Shown piece after piece: positions 35,616-46,245 of a DNA stretch of 53,856 bases. Location: positions 1 through 53,856 of the forward strand of contig JAERTE010000061.1 in NCBI GenBank assembly GCA_016845145.1, written 5' to 3'. Made by a program: the position numbers and the translations under genes. How positions within the stretch are numbered: position 1 is the first letter of the stretch; every line of letters starts with the position of its first letter. This stretch comes from Rhodospirillaceae bacterium (GTDB lineage: Bacteria; Pseudomonadota; Alphaproteobacteria; Rhodospirillales; Casp-alpha2). The notes below the pieces were generated by a model. It was not told the origin of the DNA, made no database searches, and saw nothing but the letters and a program-made list of their open reading frames with translations.

Positions 35616-36662
35616 TTAAGCTTCGAGCAGGATGTCTGTAAAGAGTTCCGACGTCTCTGGTTCTGGGCTTTGTTGGGCAAATTCAGCCGCCGCAGTAACA
35701 AGAACCTTCACTTCGCGGTCGAGCTCTTTGAGTTTCACTTCGTCGGCAACGCCGCTACCCAAAATCCGCTCGCGCAGGGTATCAATGGGGTCGGTTTCCT
35801 GGCGCACTTTCGAGACTTCTTCTTTGGACCGATACTTGGCGGGGTCCGACATGGAATGGCCGCGGTAACGATAGGTTTTCATCTCAAGGATAAACGGTCC
35901 CTTGCCCGCCCGGCACCAGTCCGATGCCATTTCCGCCGCGGCCCGAACCTCCGAGACATCCATGCCGTTGACTTGTTCGCCGGGAATAGCGAAGGACTTT
36001 CCGCGATCGACCAACTCGACGACTGCCGAGGCCCGCTCAATGGAGGTTCCCATGCCGTATTTGTTATTTTCGATAACATAGATTACCGGCAGCTTCCATA
36101 AGCTGGCCATATTGAAGGCTTCGTAAACCTGTCCTTGGTTAATCGCTCCGTCACCACAATATGCGTGAGCTACCCCACCGTCTTCCTTGTACTTGTGGGC
36201 GAAAGCCAAACCGGTTCCGAGTGGCATTTGGGCGCCGACAATACCATGGCCGCCATAGAAGTTTTTCTCACGGCTGAACATGTGCATGGAGCCGCCCTTA
36301 CCGCTCGAATAGCCACCGCGTCGACCCGTGAGTTCCGCCATCACCCCCTTTGGGTCCATGCCGCACGCCAGCATGTGGCCATGGTCGCGATAGCTGGTAA
36401 TGACCGAGTCTCCCTCATTGGAAGCCGCTTGCATACCAACGACAACGGCTTCTTGGCCGATGTACAAGTGGCAAAAACCACCTATTAACCCCATACCGTA
36501 GAGCTGCCCGGCCTTCTCTTCGAAGCGCCGTATCAGCAGCATTTGTTCGTAATACTCGAGAAGTTGTTCCGGCGTGTCCGCAGGCTTGGCTTTTGCCGAA
36601 GCCTTTTTCCGGGGGGCTCGTTTCGAGGCCGGCTTGGCCGGCGTCTTGGCGGGTTTTGCCAT
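35616..36662 (-). CDS. pdhA: Pyruvate dehydrogenase E1 alpha
   Basis: A 348-residue thiamine-diphosphate-dependent E1 alpha that decarboxylates pyruvate. The N-terminus is a Lys/Ala/Pro-rich leader of about 30 residues. The active region shows [20 protein letters not shown] near 47, and the TPP motif [20 protein letters not shown] near 180 ends in ENN. The phosphorylation-loop region is [20 protein letters not shown] near 268. The ATG at 36662 has AGGGAGA upstream; a longer frame to 36731 lacks support. First gene of the pdh series. Confidence 0.96.
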   Translation of the reverse strand: MAKPAKTPAKPASKRAPRKKASAKAKPADTPEQLLEYYEQMLLIRRFEEKAGQLYGMGLIGGFCHLYIGQEAVVVGMQAASNEGDSVITSYRDHGHMLACGMDPKGVMAELTGRRGGYSSGKGGSMHMFSREKNFYGGHGIVGAQMPLGTGLAFAHKYKEDGGVAHAYCGDGAINQGQVYEAFNMASLWKLPVIYVIENNKYGMGTSIERASAVVELVDRGKSFAIPGEQVNGMDVSEVRAAAEMASDWCRAGKGPFILEMKTYRYRGHSMSDPAKYRSKEEVSKVRQETDPIDTLRERILGSGVADEVKLKELDREVKVLVTAAAEFAQQSPEPETSELFTDILLEA

Positions 36663-36739
36663 GGTGATCTCCCTAAATCGACAAATACTTGAGTGACGGT
36701 CGTGGTTCTGGATTGCCCGACGAACACTCAAGTGGCTTC

Positions 36740-36768
36740 AATCTAAGTAGGATCAGTTAACCGCGCAA
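36740..36768 (-). promoter_or_regulatory. Candidate promoter of the pdh operon
   Basis: Minus strand TTGCGC (36768-36763) and TAGATT (36745-36740), 17 bases apart, in the AT-rich gap (36663-36844) before pdhA. The match is weak at both boxes. Confidence 0.28.
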
Positions 36769-36844
36769 CTAAATTTCGTGTATAAACGCTATTGAATCTG
36801 CGTTTAAATCATTAAATTAACGGTAATAAAGTTAATATTATTGG

Positions 36845-37198
36845 CTACGCTGCTTTTCCGCGCGGAAGGTTGCGAGTCACCTGCTTGCTTTCAAACCATT
36901 GCCAATGACATCCTTCCGAAGCGATGCAGTCTTCCACGCTGACCCGATGCGGCAACAGGTCGCGAGCCGTGCGACGCCAGGCGCGCATGGCATGGTAAGT
37001 TCGCCAATAGACAATTTTGACCTTGCGATCTTGTGCGCCCTGGTCGTCCGCGAAACCAACAAAACCGGACAACAGCATCGCGGTAGACACTAGAGTCGAT
37101 GCGGCTTCCGAGAATAGGCCGGGGTCGATGGCCTCAGGCGGTGTGAGATAGACCGCGGTAAAAAACGGCGGTTTTTCCAGATCAACGAGCGTAGACAT
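36845..37198 (-). CDS. ABM-like (antibiotic biosynthesis monooxygenase fold) protein, second of pair
   Basis: A 117-residue protein with a dimeric alpha-beta barrel pattern: FFTAVYLTPP, then LLSGFVGFADDQGAQ and the conserved VKIVYWRTYHAMRAWRRTAR near 61, ending with HWQWFESKQV. It resembles the first ABM gene and probably arose by tandem duplication. The ATG at 37198 overlaps the upstream gene by 17 bases. Family members are often small oxygenases or heme-related enzymes; no catalytic residue can be assigned. Confidence 0.75.
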   Translation of the reverse strand: MSTLVDLEKPPFFTAVYLTPPEAIDPGLFSEAASTLVSTAMLLSGFVGFADDQGAQDRKVKIVYWRTYHAMRAWRRTARDLLPHRVSVEDCIASEGCHWQWFESKQVTRNLPRGKAA

Positions 37199-37673
37199 GG
37201 CCAAATAACCCTGCGATGGACGGAATTACATTAGACAGACGGCGTGAACGCTCTACTGAAAGTGCGCTTGTCGGGACTGGTTCATCTGCTCTTAGGTGGC
37301 GATTGCGTGGGCGCTCAATCGGTTCGTCGACGTTGGCGACGCGGATATGACACAGGCTTTCCAATGGGGCTTCGGGAAACACACTGGCTACACGGTCTAT
37401 GCAGGCACTACGCCATGTATTGAATGCACCCATGTTTCGCCAGTAGGAAACAGATATCCATCGCCCATTGTCGTCGCGCATCGTTTCCAGACCGAGAAAC
37501 CCGTCTTGTGCGGGGGCTAGGCTGACCATCTCGTCGGAGGGGCGCCTTTCGCATTCGGTCAAATGTGAAACAATTGCCGTATCGCTGATGATTGCGGCAA
37601 GGAACGGTGGTTCGAGAGTCTCTGCCAGGGTTTCGTTCTGCGTTGCGTTATGGGATTCATAGGGGGCGTTCAT
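37182..37673 (-). CDS. ABM-like (antibiotic biosynthesis monooxygenase fold) protein, first of pair
   Basis: A 163-residue protein. The ABM pattern FLGLETMRDDNGRWISVSYW followed by RNMGAFNTWRSACI lies near residues 59-90, with CHIRVANVDEPIE closing the barrel near 106. A polar C-terminal extension of about 45 residues is unassigned. Its ATG overlaps the ftsB stop as ATGA and its end overlaps the next ABM gene, so three genes are translationally coupled. Confidence 0.78.
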   Translation of the reverse strand: MNAPYESHNATQNETLAETLEPPFLAAIISDTAIVSHLTECERRPSDEMVSLAPAQDGFLGLETMRDDNGRWISVSYWRNMGAFNTWRSACIDRVASVFPEAPLESLCHIRVANVDEPIERPRNRHLRADEPVPTSALSVERSRRLSNVIPSIAGLFGHVYAR

Positions 37674-37996
37674 CTTATTCTCCTTTCTGGATCAAGAATG
37701 ATGACTTCATCGGCGTGACCGAAATTCAACATCAGCCGCGCACGCTCTTCGAGCATGTCGGGATCAAGACTGCCGGGATTGAGCAATTTGACTCGGTTTT
37801 CCAGGTAGCTGCGTTTGTCGCCGGTCGATTGTGCCGTGGCTTCAGCCACTCCCACTTGTTTTTGCAATTGCCACCAGGCCAACAGCCCACGGTCGCCTTG
37901 GAATATGTGGTAGGCAAAATAAATCGTGACCGAAACTCCGAAGAACGGAACGGCCAAGCGTTTCAAACCTTTAGCGATGTCGTGAGTGAACGACAT
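37670..37996 (-). CDS. ftsB: Septum formation initiator FtsB/DivIC
   Basis: A 108-residue bitopic division protein. A short cytoplasmic N-terminus, one membrane helix (AVPFFGVSVTIYFAYHIF near 15-32), the motif GDRGLLAWWQLQKQV, a periplasmic coiled coil at about 40-75 and LDPDMLEERARLMLNFGHADE near 78 are as in FtsB family proteins of alphaproteobacteria. The ATG at 37996 is chosen; an in-frame codon at 38026 adds an unlikely lead. Position between eno and pdhA is the conserved one. Confidence 0.92.
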   Translation of the reverse strand: MSFTHDIAKGLKRLAVPFFGVSVTIYFAYHIFQGDRGLLAWWQLQKQVGVAEATAQSTGDKRSYLENRVKLLNPGSLDPDMLEERARLMLNFGHADEVIILDPERRIR

Positions 37997-38118
37997 TATA
38001 AACCACGGATTGCTATTGACGAACAATCCACAGTCCCAAACCCAAAATCAGAATACGTCCGGGGGTATTAACAAGGTATTACCGCGCGTCGTAGGCAGAC
38101 AAAAATCTTCGGCGAACG

Positions 38119-38646
38119 TTAATAAGTTCCCGTTTTTGTGCCGTAAAATTCATAATTGGCTTCGTCGATACGGTTGTAGTTTATGGCCGAGAAGATGCGC
38201 GATATGCGATCTTTATCGTCGAACAATGGCAGCCGGATCGATTGGAAGATGGCGTGGCGTCCCGATTTTGTGGTGACGGGAGTATGGCACAAAAGCGGCT
38301 TTGCGCGGGCGAAGACATCAGCGTATTCACGGAAATTGGCCTCGCGCATGACGGTTGTTGGTATTGCCGACGTGGTAAGGCCTGTCAATTCGGCGCCAAT
38401 CAGTTTTGAACGCTCCGTGCCCCAAAACCGGTATTTGAAATCAAGTGGATCGGGAATAACATCAACCAGGACGGACCACGGAACAATCTGTGGTTCGAGT
38501 TCATCAAGATGGAAATCTCCGAACAGCGGTCCCTTGGCATCCGGCGGTGTCAGTTTTGTCCAGTAACCATAAGCATGGCTGAGTGAATCCGGCAGCGCAA
38601 CGGACGCTGTTAATTCGGTTGTCGACGGTGTGCCATGGCTCGGCAT
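38119..38646 (-). CDS. PAS_5-like domain protein
   Basis: A 175-residue single-domain protein of the PAS_5 type: YGYWTKLTPPDAKGPLFGDF near residue 26, LEPQIVPWSVLVDVI, DFKYRFWGTERSKLIGAELT near 69, then HAIFQSIRLPLFDDKDRISR near 129. No output domain. GAGGG precedes the ATG at 38646. It separates eno from ftsB, which normally adjoin, and is the third PAS_5-like gene in the window. Confidence 0.82.
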   Translation of the reverse strand: MPSHGTPSTTELTASVALPDSLSHAYGYWTKLTPPDAKGPLFGDFHLDELEPQIVPWSVLVDVIPDPLDFKYRFWGTERSKLIGAELTGLTTSAIPTTVMREANFREYADVFARAKPLLCHTPVTTKSGRHAIFQSIRLPLFDDKDRISRIFSAINYNRIDEANYEFYGTKTGTY

Positions 38647-38743
38647 TGTGCCCTCATCGGCATTGATCAACGAACGCCTACTTAGAGTACATTATTTGGT
38701 CGAAGATTTCTAATTTCCAGAAGAAGCTGGGGTTTGACAGCCT

Positions 38744-40085
<1,342 letters not shown>

Positions 40086-40159
40086 GAGTAAGGTTGAATC
40101 TCTTTCGTTCAGGTCGATTTTCATTGCTCCCGGCGACGCCGATGGCTTAAGACCGGCAG

Positions 40160-41086
40160 ATGGCTGATATCATCCGCATCGCTGGCATCTCAAAGACCTA
40201 TGCGTCGGGGTTTGTTGCACTTCGTGAAATCGATCTGGATATTCGCGAAGGTGAAATCTTAGCCCTGCTTGGCCCGAACGGTGCCGGCAAGACGACGTTG
40301 ATCAGCATCATCTGCGGTATCGTCAACCCGAGCGCTGGGAATGTCAGTGTCGCCGGCCATGACATCATCGCCGATTATAAAAAGACCCGCGCTATGATCG
40401 GCTTGGTGCCGCAGGAACTGACCACCGATACGTTTGAGACGGTCTGGGGCAGCGTCAGCTTCAGCCGCGAGCTGTTCGGCAAGGTGCCCGACTCTGGCCA
40501 TATCGAACAGGTGCTGCGCTCGCTGTCTCTCTGGGAGAAACGCGACGCCAAGATCATCACGCTGTCGGGCGGCATGAAACGGCGGTTGTTGATTGCCAAG
40601 GCACTGTCGCACGAGCCTAGAATACTGTTTCTTGACGAACCTACGGCAGGTGTCGACGTGGAGTTGAGAAAAGAGATGTGGGCGGTGGTACGCGGGCTTC
40701 GTGATACGGGGGTCACCATTATCCTGACCACGCATTACATTGAAGAAGCCGAAGAAATTGCGGACCGGGTCGCAGTCATCAATGGCGGCGAGATTATCGT
40801 TGTCGACGACAAGGTCGACCTGATGCACAAGCTCGGTAAAAAGCAATTGATCCTGGAGCTGCAGCACAAACTCGACGCGATCCCGGCGACGCTGCGCAGC
40901 TACGATCTGGAACTCACTGATGATGGCATGCAACTGGTTTACACCTACGATATCCACGCCGAACACAAAGGCATTACCGCTCTGATGGCGGACTTGGTTA
41001 CTGCCGGTATCCGTTACAAAGACATGGCGACGACGCAAAGCTCGCTTGAAGACATTTTCGTTGATCTAGTCAGGAGCGAGCCATGA
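40160..41086 (+). CDS. ABC transporter ATP-binding protein, YadG-like
   Basis: A 308-residue ABC ATPase. Walker [10 protein letters not shown] near residue 38, Q-loop in [15 protein letters not shown], signature [15 protein letters not shown] near 138, Walker [13 protein letters not shown] near 158 and switch His in [10 protein letters not shown]. The C-terminal 80 residues form the extension seen in YadG/NodI/drug exporter ATPases. The gene overlaps the permease by ATGA. The length equals that of E. coli YadG. The cargo is unknown. Confidence 0.93.
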   Translation: MADIIRIAGISKTYASGFVALREIDLDIREGEILALLGPNGAGKTTLISIICGIVNPSAGNVSVAGHDIIADYKKTRAMIGLVPQELTTDTFETVWGSVSFSRELFGKVPDSGHIEQVLRSLSLWEKRDAKIITLSGGMKRRLLIAKALSHEPRILFLDEPTAGVDVELRKEMWAVVRGLRDTGVTIILTTHYIEEAEEIADRVAVINGGEIIVVDDKVDLMHKLGKKQLILELQHKLDAIPATLRSYDLELTDDGMQLVYTYDIHAEHKGITALMADLVTAGIRYKDMATTQSSLEDIFVDLVRSEP

Positions 41087-41844
41087 ACTTGCGCGGCGTG
41101 ATGGCGATCTACAAATTCGAAATGGCACGCACCAAGCGCACACTGCTGCAAAGCATCGTGTCGCCGGTGATTTCAACGTCCTTGTATTTTGTCGTCTTTG
41201 GCGCCGCCATCGGGTCGCGCATCACCGAGATCGGCGGCGTTCCTTATGGGGCATTCATCGTGCCCGGCTTGATCATGTTGACGCTGTTGATGCAGAGCAT
41301 ATCCAACGCATCATTCGGTATCTTCTTTCCGAAGTTTACCGGCACCATTTACGAGATACTCTCTGCCCCCGTATCGCACCTGGAGATCGTCTTGGGTTAT
41401 GCCGGTGCGGCGGCGACGAAATCGGTGATCCTTGGACTGATCATACTTGCGACATCCGGATTGTTTGTGCCCGTGCAGGTCGCGCACCCGCTCTGGATGC
41501 TGCTGTTCCTCGTGCTAACGGCAATGACCTTCAGCCTGTTCGGCTTCATCATCGGTATTTGGGCCGACAATTTTGAAAAACTGCAACTGATACCGCTGCT
41601 GATCGTCACGCCGCTGGCCTTTTTGGGCGGCAGTTTCTATTCCATCGACATGCTGCCACCATTTTGGCAGAAGGTGACATTGTTCAATCCAGTGCTCTAT
41701 TTGATCAGTGGATTCCGTTGGAGTTTCTTTGAGATTGCCGATATCTCAATTGCCATCAGCCTAGGCATGATTTGTCTGTTTTTGGCGATTTGTACCGCTA
41801 TCACCTGGTGGATTTTCAAGACCGGATATCGGCTGAAGAATTAG
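41083..41844 (+). CDS. ABC-2 type permease, YadH-like
   Basis: A 253-residue six-helix ABC-2 membrane protein. Typical features are [20 protein letters not shown] near residue 26, PFGAF-type loop as [20 protein letters not shown] near 50, and [20 protein letters not shown] near 185. It pairs with the coupled ATPase gene as an exporter. No adaptor or outer-membrane partner is nearby. Confidence 0.93.
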   Translation: MNLRGVMAIYKFEMARTKRTLLQSIVSPVISTSLYFVVFGAAIGSRITEIGGVPYGAFIVPGLIMLTLLMQSISNASFGIFFPKFTGTIYEILSAPVSHLEIVLGYAGAAATKSVILGLIILATSGLFVPVQVAHPLWMLLFLVLTAMTFSLFGFIIGIWADNFEKLQLIPLLIVTPLAFLGGSFYSIDMLPPFWQKVTLFNPVLYLISGFRWSFFEIADISIAISLGMICLFLAICTAITWWIFKTGYRLKN

Positions 41845-41998
41845 CGCCCGCTTTAAACCCTAATACGATCTGTGGATTAGCGGTTCTCCTTTCCATCAAT
41901 GCGCAGTATTATACAATATGAATTTGTGGTGCGCGGGATGTACCCAAACTGATATTCGCTTGTTCCGTCGTACGCCTTTTGAAATGTGGAGGATTAAT

Positions 41999-43330
41999 AT
42001 GTTCCGATTTTTTGTCGCCCCGGTTTTGGCGGCTGGCCTTATGGTTTCCGGTCTTGTCGACGATAATGCCGCGTATGCAGCCAGTGGTAAGTTGGTTGTC
42101 GTGACATCGTATCCGACTGACACCACCGAGACCGTCAAACAGGCTTTTGAGAAAAAGCACCCATCCATCAAAGTCGAAATGCTGAAGAAGAAAACCACTG
42201 CGGGCATCAAGTACCTTCAGGAAACAGCATCGAACAACACGTCCGATATGTTCTGGGCGTCGGCGCCAGATGCGTTCGAGGTGCTCAAAGGTGATGATCT
42301 TTTGGTCAAGTACCAAGTAAAGCAAAAAGGAATTCCTGAGAAGGTTGGCTCCTTTCCCATTAACGATCCGGACGGCTACTACAAAGGCTTTGCCGCTTCG
42401 GGCTATGGCATCATGTGGAATACCCGTTACCTGAAGGCCAAAAAGCTACCGGTGGCGAACGAATGGGCTGATCTAAAGAAACCGGTTTATCACGGCCACG
42501 TCGGTATGAGCGCGCCATCGCGTTCCGGTACCACGCACCTGACAGTCGAAACCGTGCTTCAGGGTATGGGATGGGATGCTGGTTGGGCCGAATGGAAGGC
42601 CATAGCCGGAAACTTCAAGACAGTCACAGAGCGTAGTTTCGGTGTGCCGGATGGCGTTAATTCCGGTCAGTTCGGGCTCGGCATCGTTATCGACTTCTTC
42701 GGCCTGTCTTCGCAAGCCTCGGGTTTCCCGGTGGATTTCGTTTATCCCACCGTGACGACGCTGGTGCCGGCCAATATCGCCATCGTCAAGAATGCGCCGA
42801 ACGCCGATGCTGCGGCCACTTTCATTGAGTTCTTGCTGTCGCCTGAGGGCCAACAGGTGCTGCTCAACCCGAAAATCCGGAGGCTGCCTGTCAATCCGGC
42901 AACCTATGCCAATGCACCGAAAGATTTCCCCAATCCGTTCAAGGATAAAACCATTGGCGCGGCGGTGAAGTTCGATCTGCAGCTTTCGAAAAACCGCTAC
43001 AACGTGGTCAATTCATTGTTCGACACCATGGTCACGTACAGACTGAGTGAACTGCGCGCCGCCGTGAAAGCGATCCAAGAAGCGAAAGCCATGAAGAACC
43101 CGAAAGCGGCTGAACTTATCGCTCAGGCGCAAGCCCTGGTGTCAGCAGTGCCGATCAGCGCTGCGCAGGCGTCTGAGAAAGACTTCAACGCTATCTTCAA
43201 GACCAAACGCAAAAAGGCATCCACCAAGGTCAAAGGCCGCCAGGCTGAGATCGAGAAAAAGTGGGATGCCATCGTTGTGGCCAACTACGCCCAGGCGAAA
43301 GCCTTGGCCGAGAAAGCCAAAGGTATGTAA
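41999..43330 (+). CDS. ABC transporter periplasmic substrate-binding protein, ferric-type
   Basis: A 443-residue exported binding protein. The signal peptide is about residues 1-28 (MFRFFVAPVLAAGLMVSGL, then AAYAASG). The mature part shows KLVVVTSYPTDTTETVKQAF and ASGYGIMWNTRYLKAKKLPV near 133, the fold of type-2 periplasmic binding proteins of the AfuA/FbpA and 2-aminoethylphosphonate groups. About 100 residues at the C-terminus are an Ala/Lys-rich helical extension beyond the usual 340. Iron is plausible but ligand Tyr residues cannot be assigned by eye. A strong ribosome site (GGAGGA) precedes the ATG; an upstream ATG at 41918 gives no signal peptide. Confidence 0.88.
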   Translation: MFRFFVAPVLAAGLMVSGLVDDNAAYAASGKLVVVTSYPTDTTETVKQAFEKKHPSIKVEMLKKKTTAGIKYLQETASNNTSDMFWASAPDAFEVLKGDDLLVKYQVKQKGIPEKVGSFPINDPDGYYKGFAASGYGIMWNTRYLKAKKLPVANEWADLKKPVYHGHVGMSAPSRSGTTHLTVETVLQGMGWDAGWAEWKAIAGNFKTVTERSFGVPDGVNSGQFGLGIVIDFFGLSSQASGFPVDFVYPTVTTLVPANIAIVKNAPNADAAATFIEFLLSPEGQQVLLNPKIRRLPVNPATYANAPKDFPNPFKDKTIGAAVKFDLQLSKNRYNVVNSLFDTMVTYRLSELRAAVKAIQEAKAMKNPKAAELIAQAQALVSAVPISAAQASEKDFNAIFKTKRKKASTKVKGRQAEIEKKWDAIVVANYAQAKALAEKAKGM

Positions 43331-43340
43331 AGCCCACCAG

Positions 43341-43383
43341 GAAGCCGGCGAGAATAGATGTCTCGTCGGCTTCTTTCTTCTCT
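43341..43383 (+). terminator. Intercistronic terminator-like hairpin
   Basis: A 13-bp stem (GAAGCCGGCGAGA facing TCTCGTCGGCTTC, one G-T pair) with a 7-base loop is followed by TTTCTTCTCTC. It lies between the binding-protein and permease genes. The loop contains the first ATG of the permease frame (43358-43360). It probably limits permease expression relative to the binding protein and protects the upstream mRNA end. Confidence 0.65.
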
Positions 43384-43402
43384 CAAACTTCGGAACGTCG
43401 AA

Positions 43403-45124
43403 ATGCCCTCTTTCATGCGTGGATATTCGAACGCGGCGTGGATCGCCACGGGACTGGCGTTCTTTTTGTTCGTGTTCTTGGTGCTACCGATCATCAAGGT
43501 CATATATGTTGCCTTTCAAGACCCGCATTCGGGCGCCCTGACGCTCGTCAACTTCGCCGATTTCTTTGGGGCCGCACTTTTTCAGGCCAGTTTTTTTAAT
43601 TCACTTTATGTCGCGGGCATGTCGGTCTTGCTGGCAACGCTGATCGCTATCCCGCTCGCTTACTATACGACGCGTTTCAATTTCGAGGGTGCGGTCCTGA
43701 TCCAAACGCTTGGCATTATCCCGCTGATCATGCCGCCGTTCGTCGGTGCGGTCGCCATGGTGCTTTTGTTGGGCGAGAACGGATCGGTGAACTTGCTATT
43801 GGATGAATGGTTTGGTTTCACCATCCCGTTCATGACCGGCCTTAATGGTGTTATTCTGGTCGAAAGCATCCACTATTTTCCATTCATCTTGATCAATCTG
43901 TCGGCGGCGTTGATTAATGTCGACCGCGCCATGGAAGAATCGGCCCAAAACCTGGGCGCCCACGGCACGCGTTTGTTCCGCCGCATCGTGTTTCCGCTTG
44001 CCATGCCTGGCTATATTGCCGGCGCATCGCTGGTGTTCATTAAAGTGTTTGACGACATCGGCACGCCATTGCTGCTCAATATCAACAATATGTTGGCACC
44101 CCAGGCCTATTTGCGGATTTCGTCGATCGGTATTTCCGATCCCATGGGTTACGTGATCTCAGTGATCCTTGTCGCGTTCTCGATCTTCTCCTTGTGGGTG
44201 TCTTTATTGGCTATGCGCGGTAAGGATTACGACACCGTACAGAAAGGCGGTGGTGGCTTGGCCAAGCGCGACATGCGGCCCTGGGAGAAAGCAATCTGTT
44301 ACGGCATAATTATTTTGATCCTACTCTTCGTGCTGTCGCCGCATATTGGTTTGATGCTGCTGTCGTTCGGCACGGTGTGGTCGTTCAGTGTGCTGCCCGA
44401 TGCCTTCACGCTGGAGCATTACGTTACTGTTTTCGAAAACGCATCAAGCTACATCACCAACACCCTGCTCTACGCCGGCATCGCCGCTAGTGCCGATGTC
44501 ATCATCGGCACCGCCATCGCCTATATCGTCTTGCGCACGGGGGTAATCGGGCGAAAGTGGCTCGATTACACAGCCATGGGCGCACTGGCGATACCGGGCG
44601 TTGTGCTTGGTATCGGATATCTTCGCACCTTCCATGACTTCCAGGTGCCACTGGTCGATAAACCTCTGGCGACTTGGTGGGTCATCATTGTCATCGCACT
44701 CACCGTACGCCGGCTACCCTATGCACTGCGCGCCTGTATGGCGGCCCTGCAGCAGATCAGCATCATGCTTGAGGAAGCGGCCGAGAACCTAGGCGCAACC
44801 AAGGTCACAACCGTGCGCCGTATCGTTGTTCCGTTAATGAGTGGTGGTATCATGGCCGGGTTTATCACAAGTTTCGCGACCGCCTCGGTGGAATTATCGG
44901 CCACCATTATGTTGGTGTCGAACGAGTCCGATGCGCCGCTGGCGGCTGGTATCTACGAACTCATGCAGTCCTCGGCCGGACGTGGGCCGGGCGCGGCTCT
45001 CGGAATGATCGCTGTCCTGATCGTGGGCCTTGGAACCTATCTGTCACACCGATTTATCGAACGAAGCAAGCATGCACGAGAAGCCGTCGCTATCGTCGCT
45101 GAGGAGGCAAAAACTCATGTCTGA
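43403..45124 (+). CDS. ABC transporter permease, fused two-domain (ferric/2-AEP type)
   Basis: A 573-residue permease with two BPD_transp_1 halves and about 12 membrane helices. Both cytoplasmic coupling loops are visible: EESAQNLGAHGTRLFRRIVF near residue 180 and EEAAENLGATKVTTVRRIVV near 460. This is the double-length arrangement of FbpB-type ferric permeases. An ATG at 43358 falls inside a hairpin loop, and the peptide before 43403 is simply the translated stem, so the ATG at 43403 with GGAAC upstream is preferred. It ends inside the start of the ATPase gene. Confidence 0.9.
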   Translation: MPSFMRGYSNAAWIATGLAFFLFVFLVLPIIKVIYVAFQDPHSGALTLVNFADFFGAALFQASFFNSLYVAGMSVLLATLIAIPLAYYTTRFNFEGAVLIQTLGIIPLIMPPFVGAVAMVLLLGENGSVNLLLDEWFGFTIPFMTGLNGVILVESIHYFPFILINLSAALINVDRAMEESAQNLGAHGTRLFRRIVFPLAMPGYIAGASLVFIKVFDDIGTPLLLNINNMLAPQAYLRISSIGISDPMGYVISVILVAFSIFSLWVSLLAMRGKDYDTVQKGGGGLAKRDMRPWEKAICYGIIILILLFVLSPHIGLMLLSFGTVWSFSVLPDAFTLEHYVTVFENASSYITNTLLYAGIAASADVIIGTAIAYIVLRTGVIGRKWLDYTAMGALAIPGVVLGIGYLRTFHDFQVPLVDKPLATWWVIIVIALTVRRLPYALRACMAALQQISIMLEEAAENLGATKVTTVRRIVVPLMSGGIMAGFITSFATASVELSATIMLVSNESDAPLAAGIYELMQSSAGRGPGAALGMIAVLIVGLGTYLSHRFIERSKHAREAVAIVAEEAKTHV

Positions 45125-46199
45125 TGAAACCACGTCCGTGCACGCGCCTGTAGAGGTTCGCATTGACGGGCTGTCTATCGCCTTCGATGAGTCGGAGGTG
45201 CTGCGAGACATCGATTTGGTTATCGAGCCCGGTGAATTCTTCGCCTTCCTTGGCCCCTCGGGTTCGGGCAAGTCGACACTACTGCGCGCGATTGCTGGGT
45301 TCGGCCCCAAGCCCAAGGGGTCGATCCGCATTGATGGCGAAGATGTCACCAATCTGCCACCTTACCGGCGCAATGTCGGTATGGTGTTTCAAAGCTATGC
45401 GCTCTGGCCGCACATGACAGTGCGGAAAAATGTCGCCTTTGGGTTGGAAGAGCGCCGGCTACCGGCCGGTGAAATCCATCAACGGGTGAACGAAGCCCTG
45501 GATACCGTTGGCTTATTGGAATTGGCCGAACGCAGGCCATCACAGTTATCAGGTGGCCAGCAGCAGCGTGTCGCATTGGCCCGCACCATCGTCGTACGCC
45601 CGCGCGTATTATTGCTTGATGAGCCGCTGTCGAACCTGGATGCCAATCTGCGTATTCAAATGCGGCACGAGATCAAGGCATTGCAGCGCCAGTTGGGGCT
45701 GACCACCGTGTTCGTCACGCACGATCAGGAAGAAGCTAACACAATGGCAGACCGCATGGCCGTGTTGAACGACAAGGTGCTCCAACAGGTTGGCTCTCCA
45801 ATTGATCTGTATGACAACCCAGTCAATCTGTTTGTCGCCGATTTTCTTGGTACTGCGAACGTCATTCCTGGCGCCATGGACAGTGGCATTTTCAAAGTAG
45901 ATGGTGGGATTACCGTCCCGGCAAAAAACGCGCCACCGGATGGCAAGGCGTTGGTGTTCCGACCTCAAAATGCGGTCTTGCGTCCCGCCATGGCGCCTGG
46001 ATTAGAGAACACCGAGCGCTTGGACGGAACGGTGAAGCATATGGAGTTTCTCGGAAGCATCATTCGCTATACCGTCGCCGTAGGCGCGCATGAGGTTCTC
46101 GTAGATGAGCCGCACCAAGTCGGTACTGCGCCGGTGAATGAAGGTGATCGCGTTGCGCTTTATATCAATCCTGATCAAACCGTGGTTCTGGTGGCCTAG
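45117..46199 (+). CDS. ABC transporter ATP-binding protein, ferric/spermidine type
   Basis: A 360-residue importer ATPase. Walker A GPSGSGKST near residue 43, Q-loop in VGMVFQSYALWPHMTV, signature LSGGQQQRVALAR near 142, Walker B LLLDEPLSNLD near 165, and a C-terminal TOBE region from about 245. It energises the adjoining permease. GAGGAGG precedes the ATG at 45117, which overlaps the permease stop by eight bases. Confidence 0.94.
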   Translation: MSDETTSVHAPVEVRIDGLSIAFDESEVLRDIDLVIEPGEFFAFLGPSGSGKSTLLRAIAGFGPKPKGSIRIDGEDVTNLPPYRRNVGMVFQSYALWPHMTVRKNVAFGLEERRLPAGEIHQRVNEALDTVGLLELAERRPSQLSGGQQQRVALARTIVVRPRVLLLDEPLSNLDANLRIQMRHEIKALQRQLGLTTVFVTHDQEEANTMADRMAVLNDKVLQQVGSPIDLYDNPVNLFVADFLGTANVIPGAMDSGIFKVDGGITVPAKNAPPDGKALVFRPQNAVLRPAMAPGLENTERLDGTVKHMEFLGSIIRYTVAVGAHEVLVDEPHQVGTAPVNEGDRVALYINPDQTVVLVA

Positions 46200-46245
46200 C
46201 GCTGGTCTGCAATGACTGACATTCGCGAATAATCGCGCCCCAAAA

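Noticed and set aside
35588..35701. N-terminal extension of PdhB
   Set aside because: It overlaps the end of pdhA, and the ATG at 35587 has a strong ribosome site directly before the lipoyl domain.
40259..41038. A 259-codon minus-strand frame opposite the YadG-like gene
   Set aside because: Antisense to an ABC ATPase with all motifs intact.
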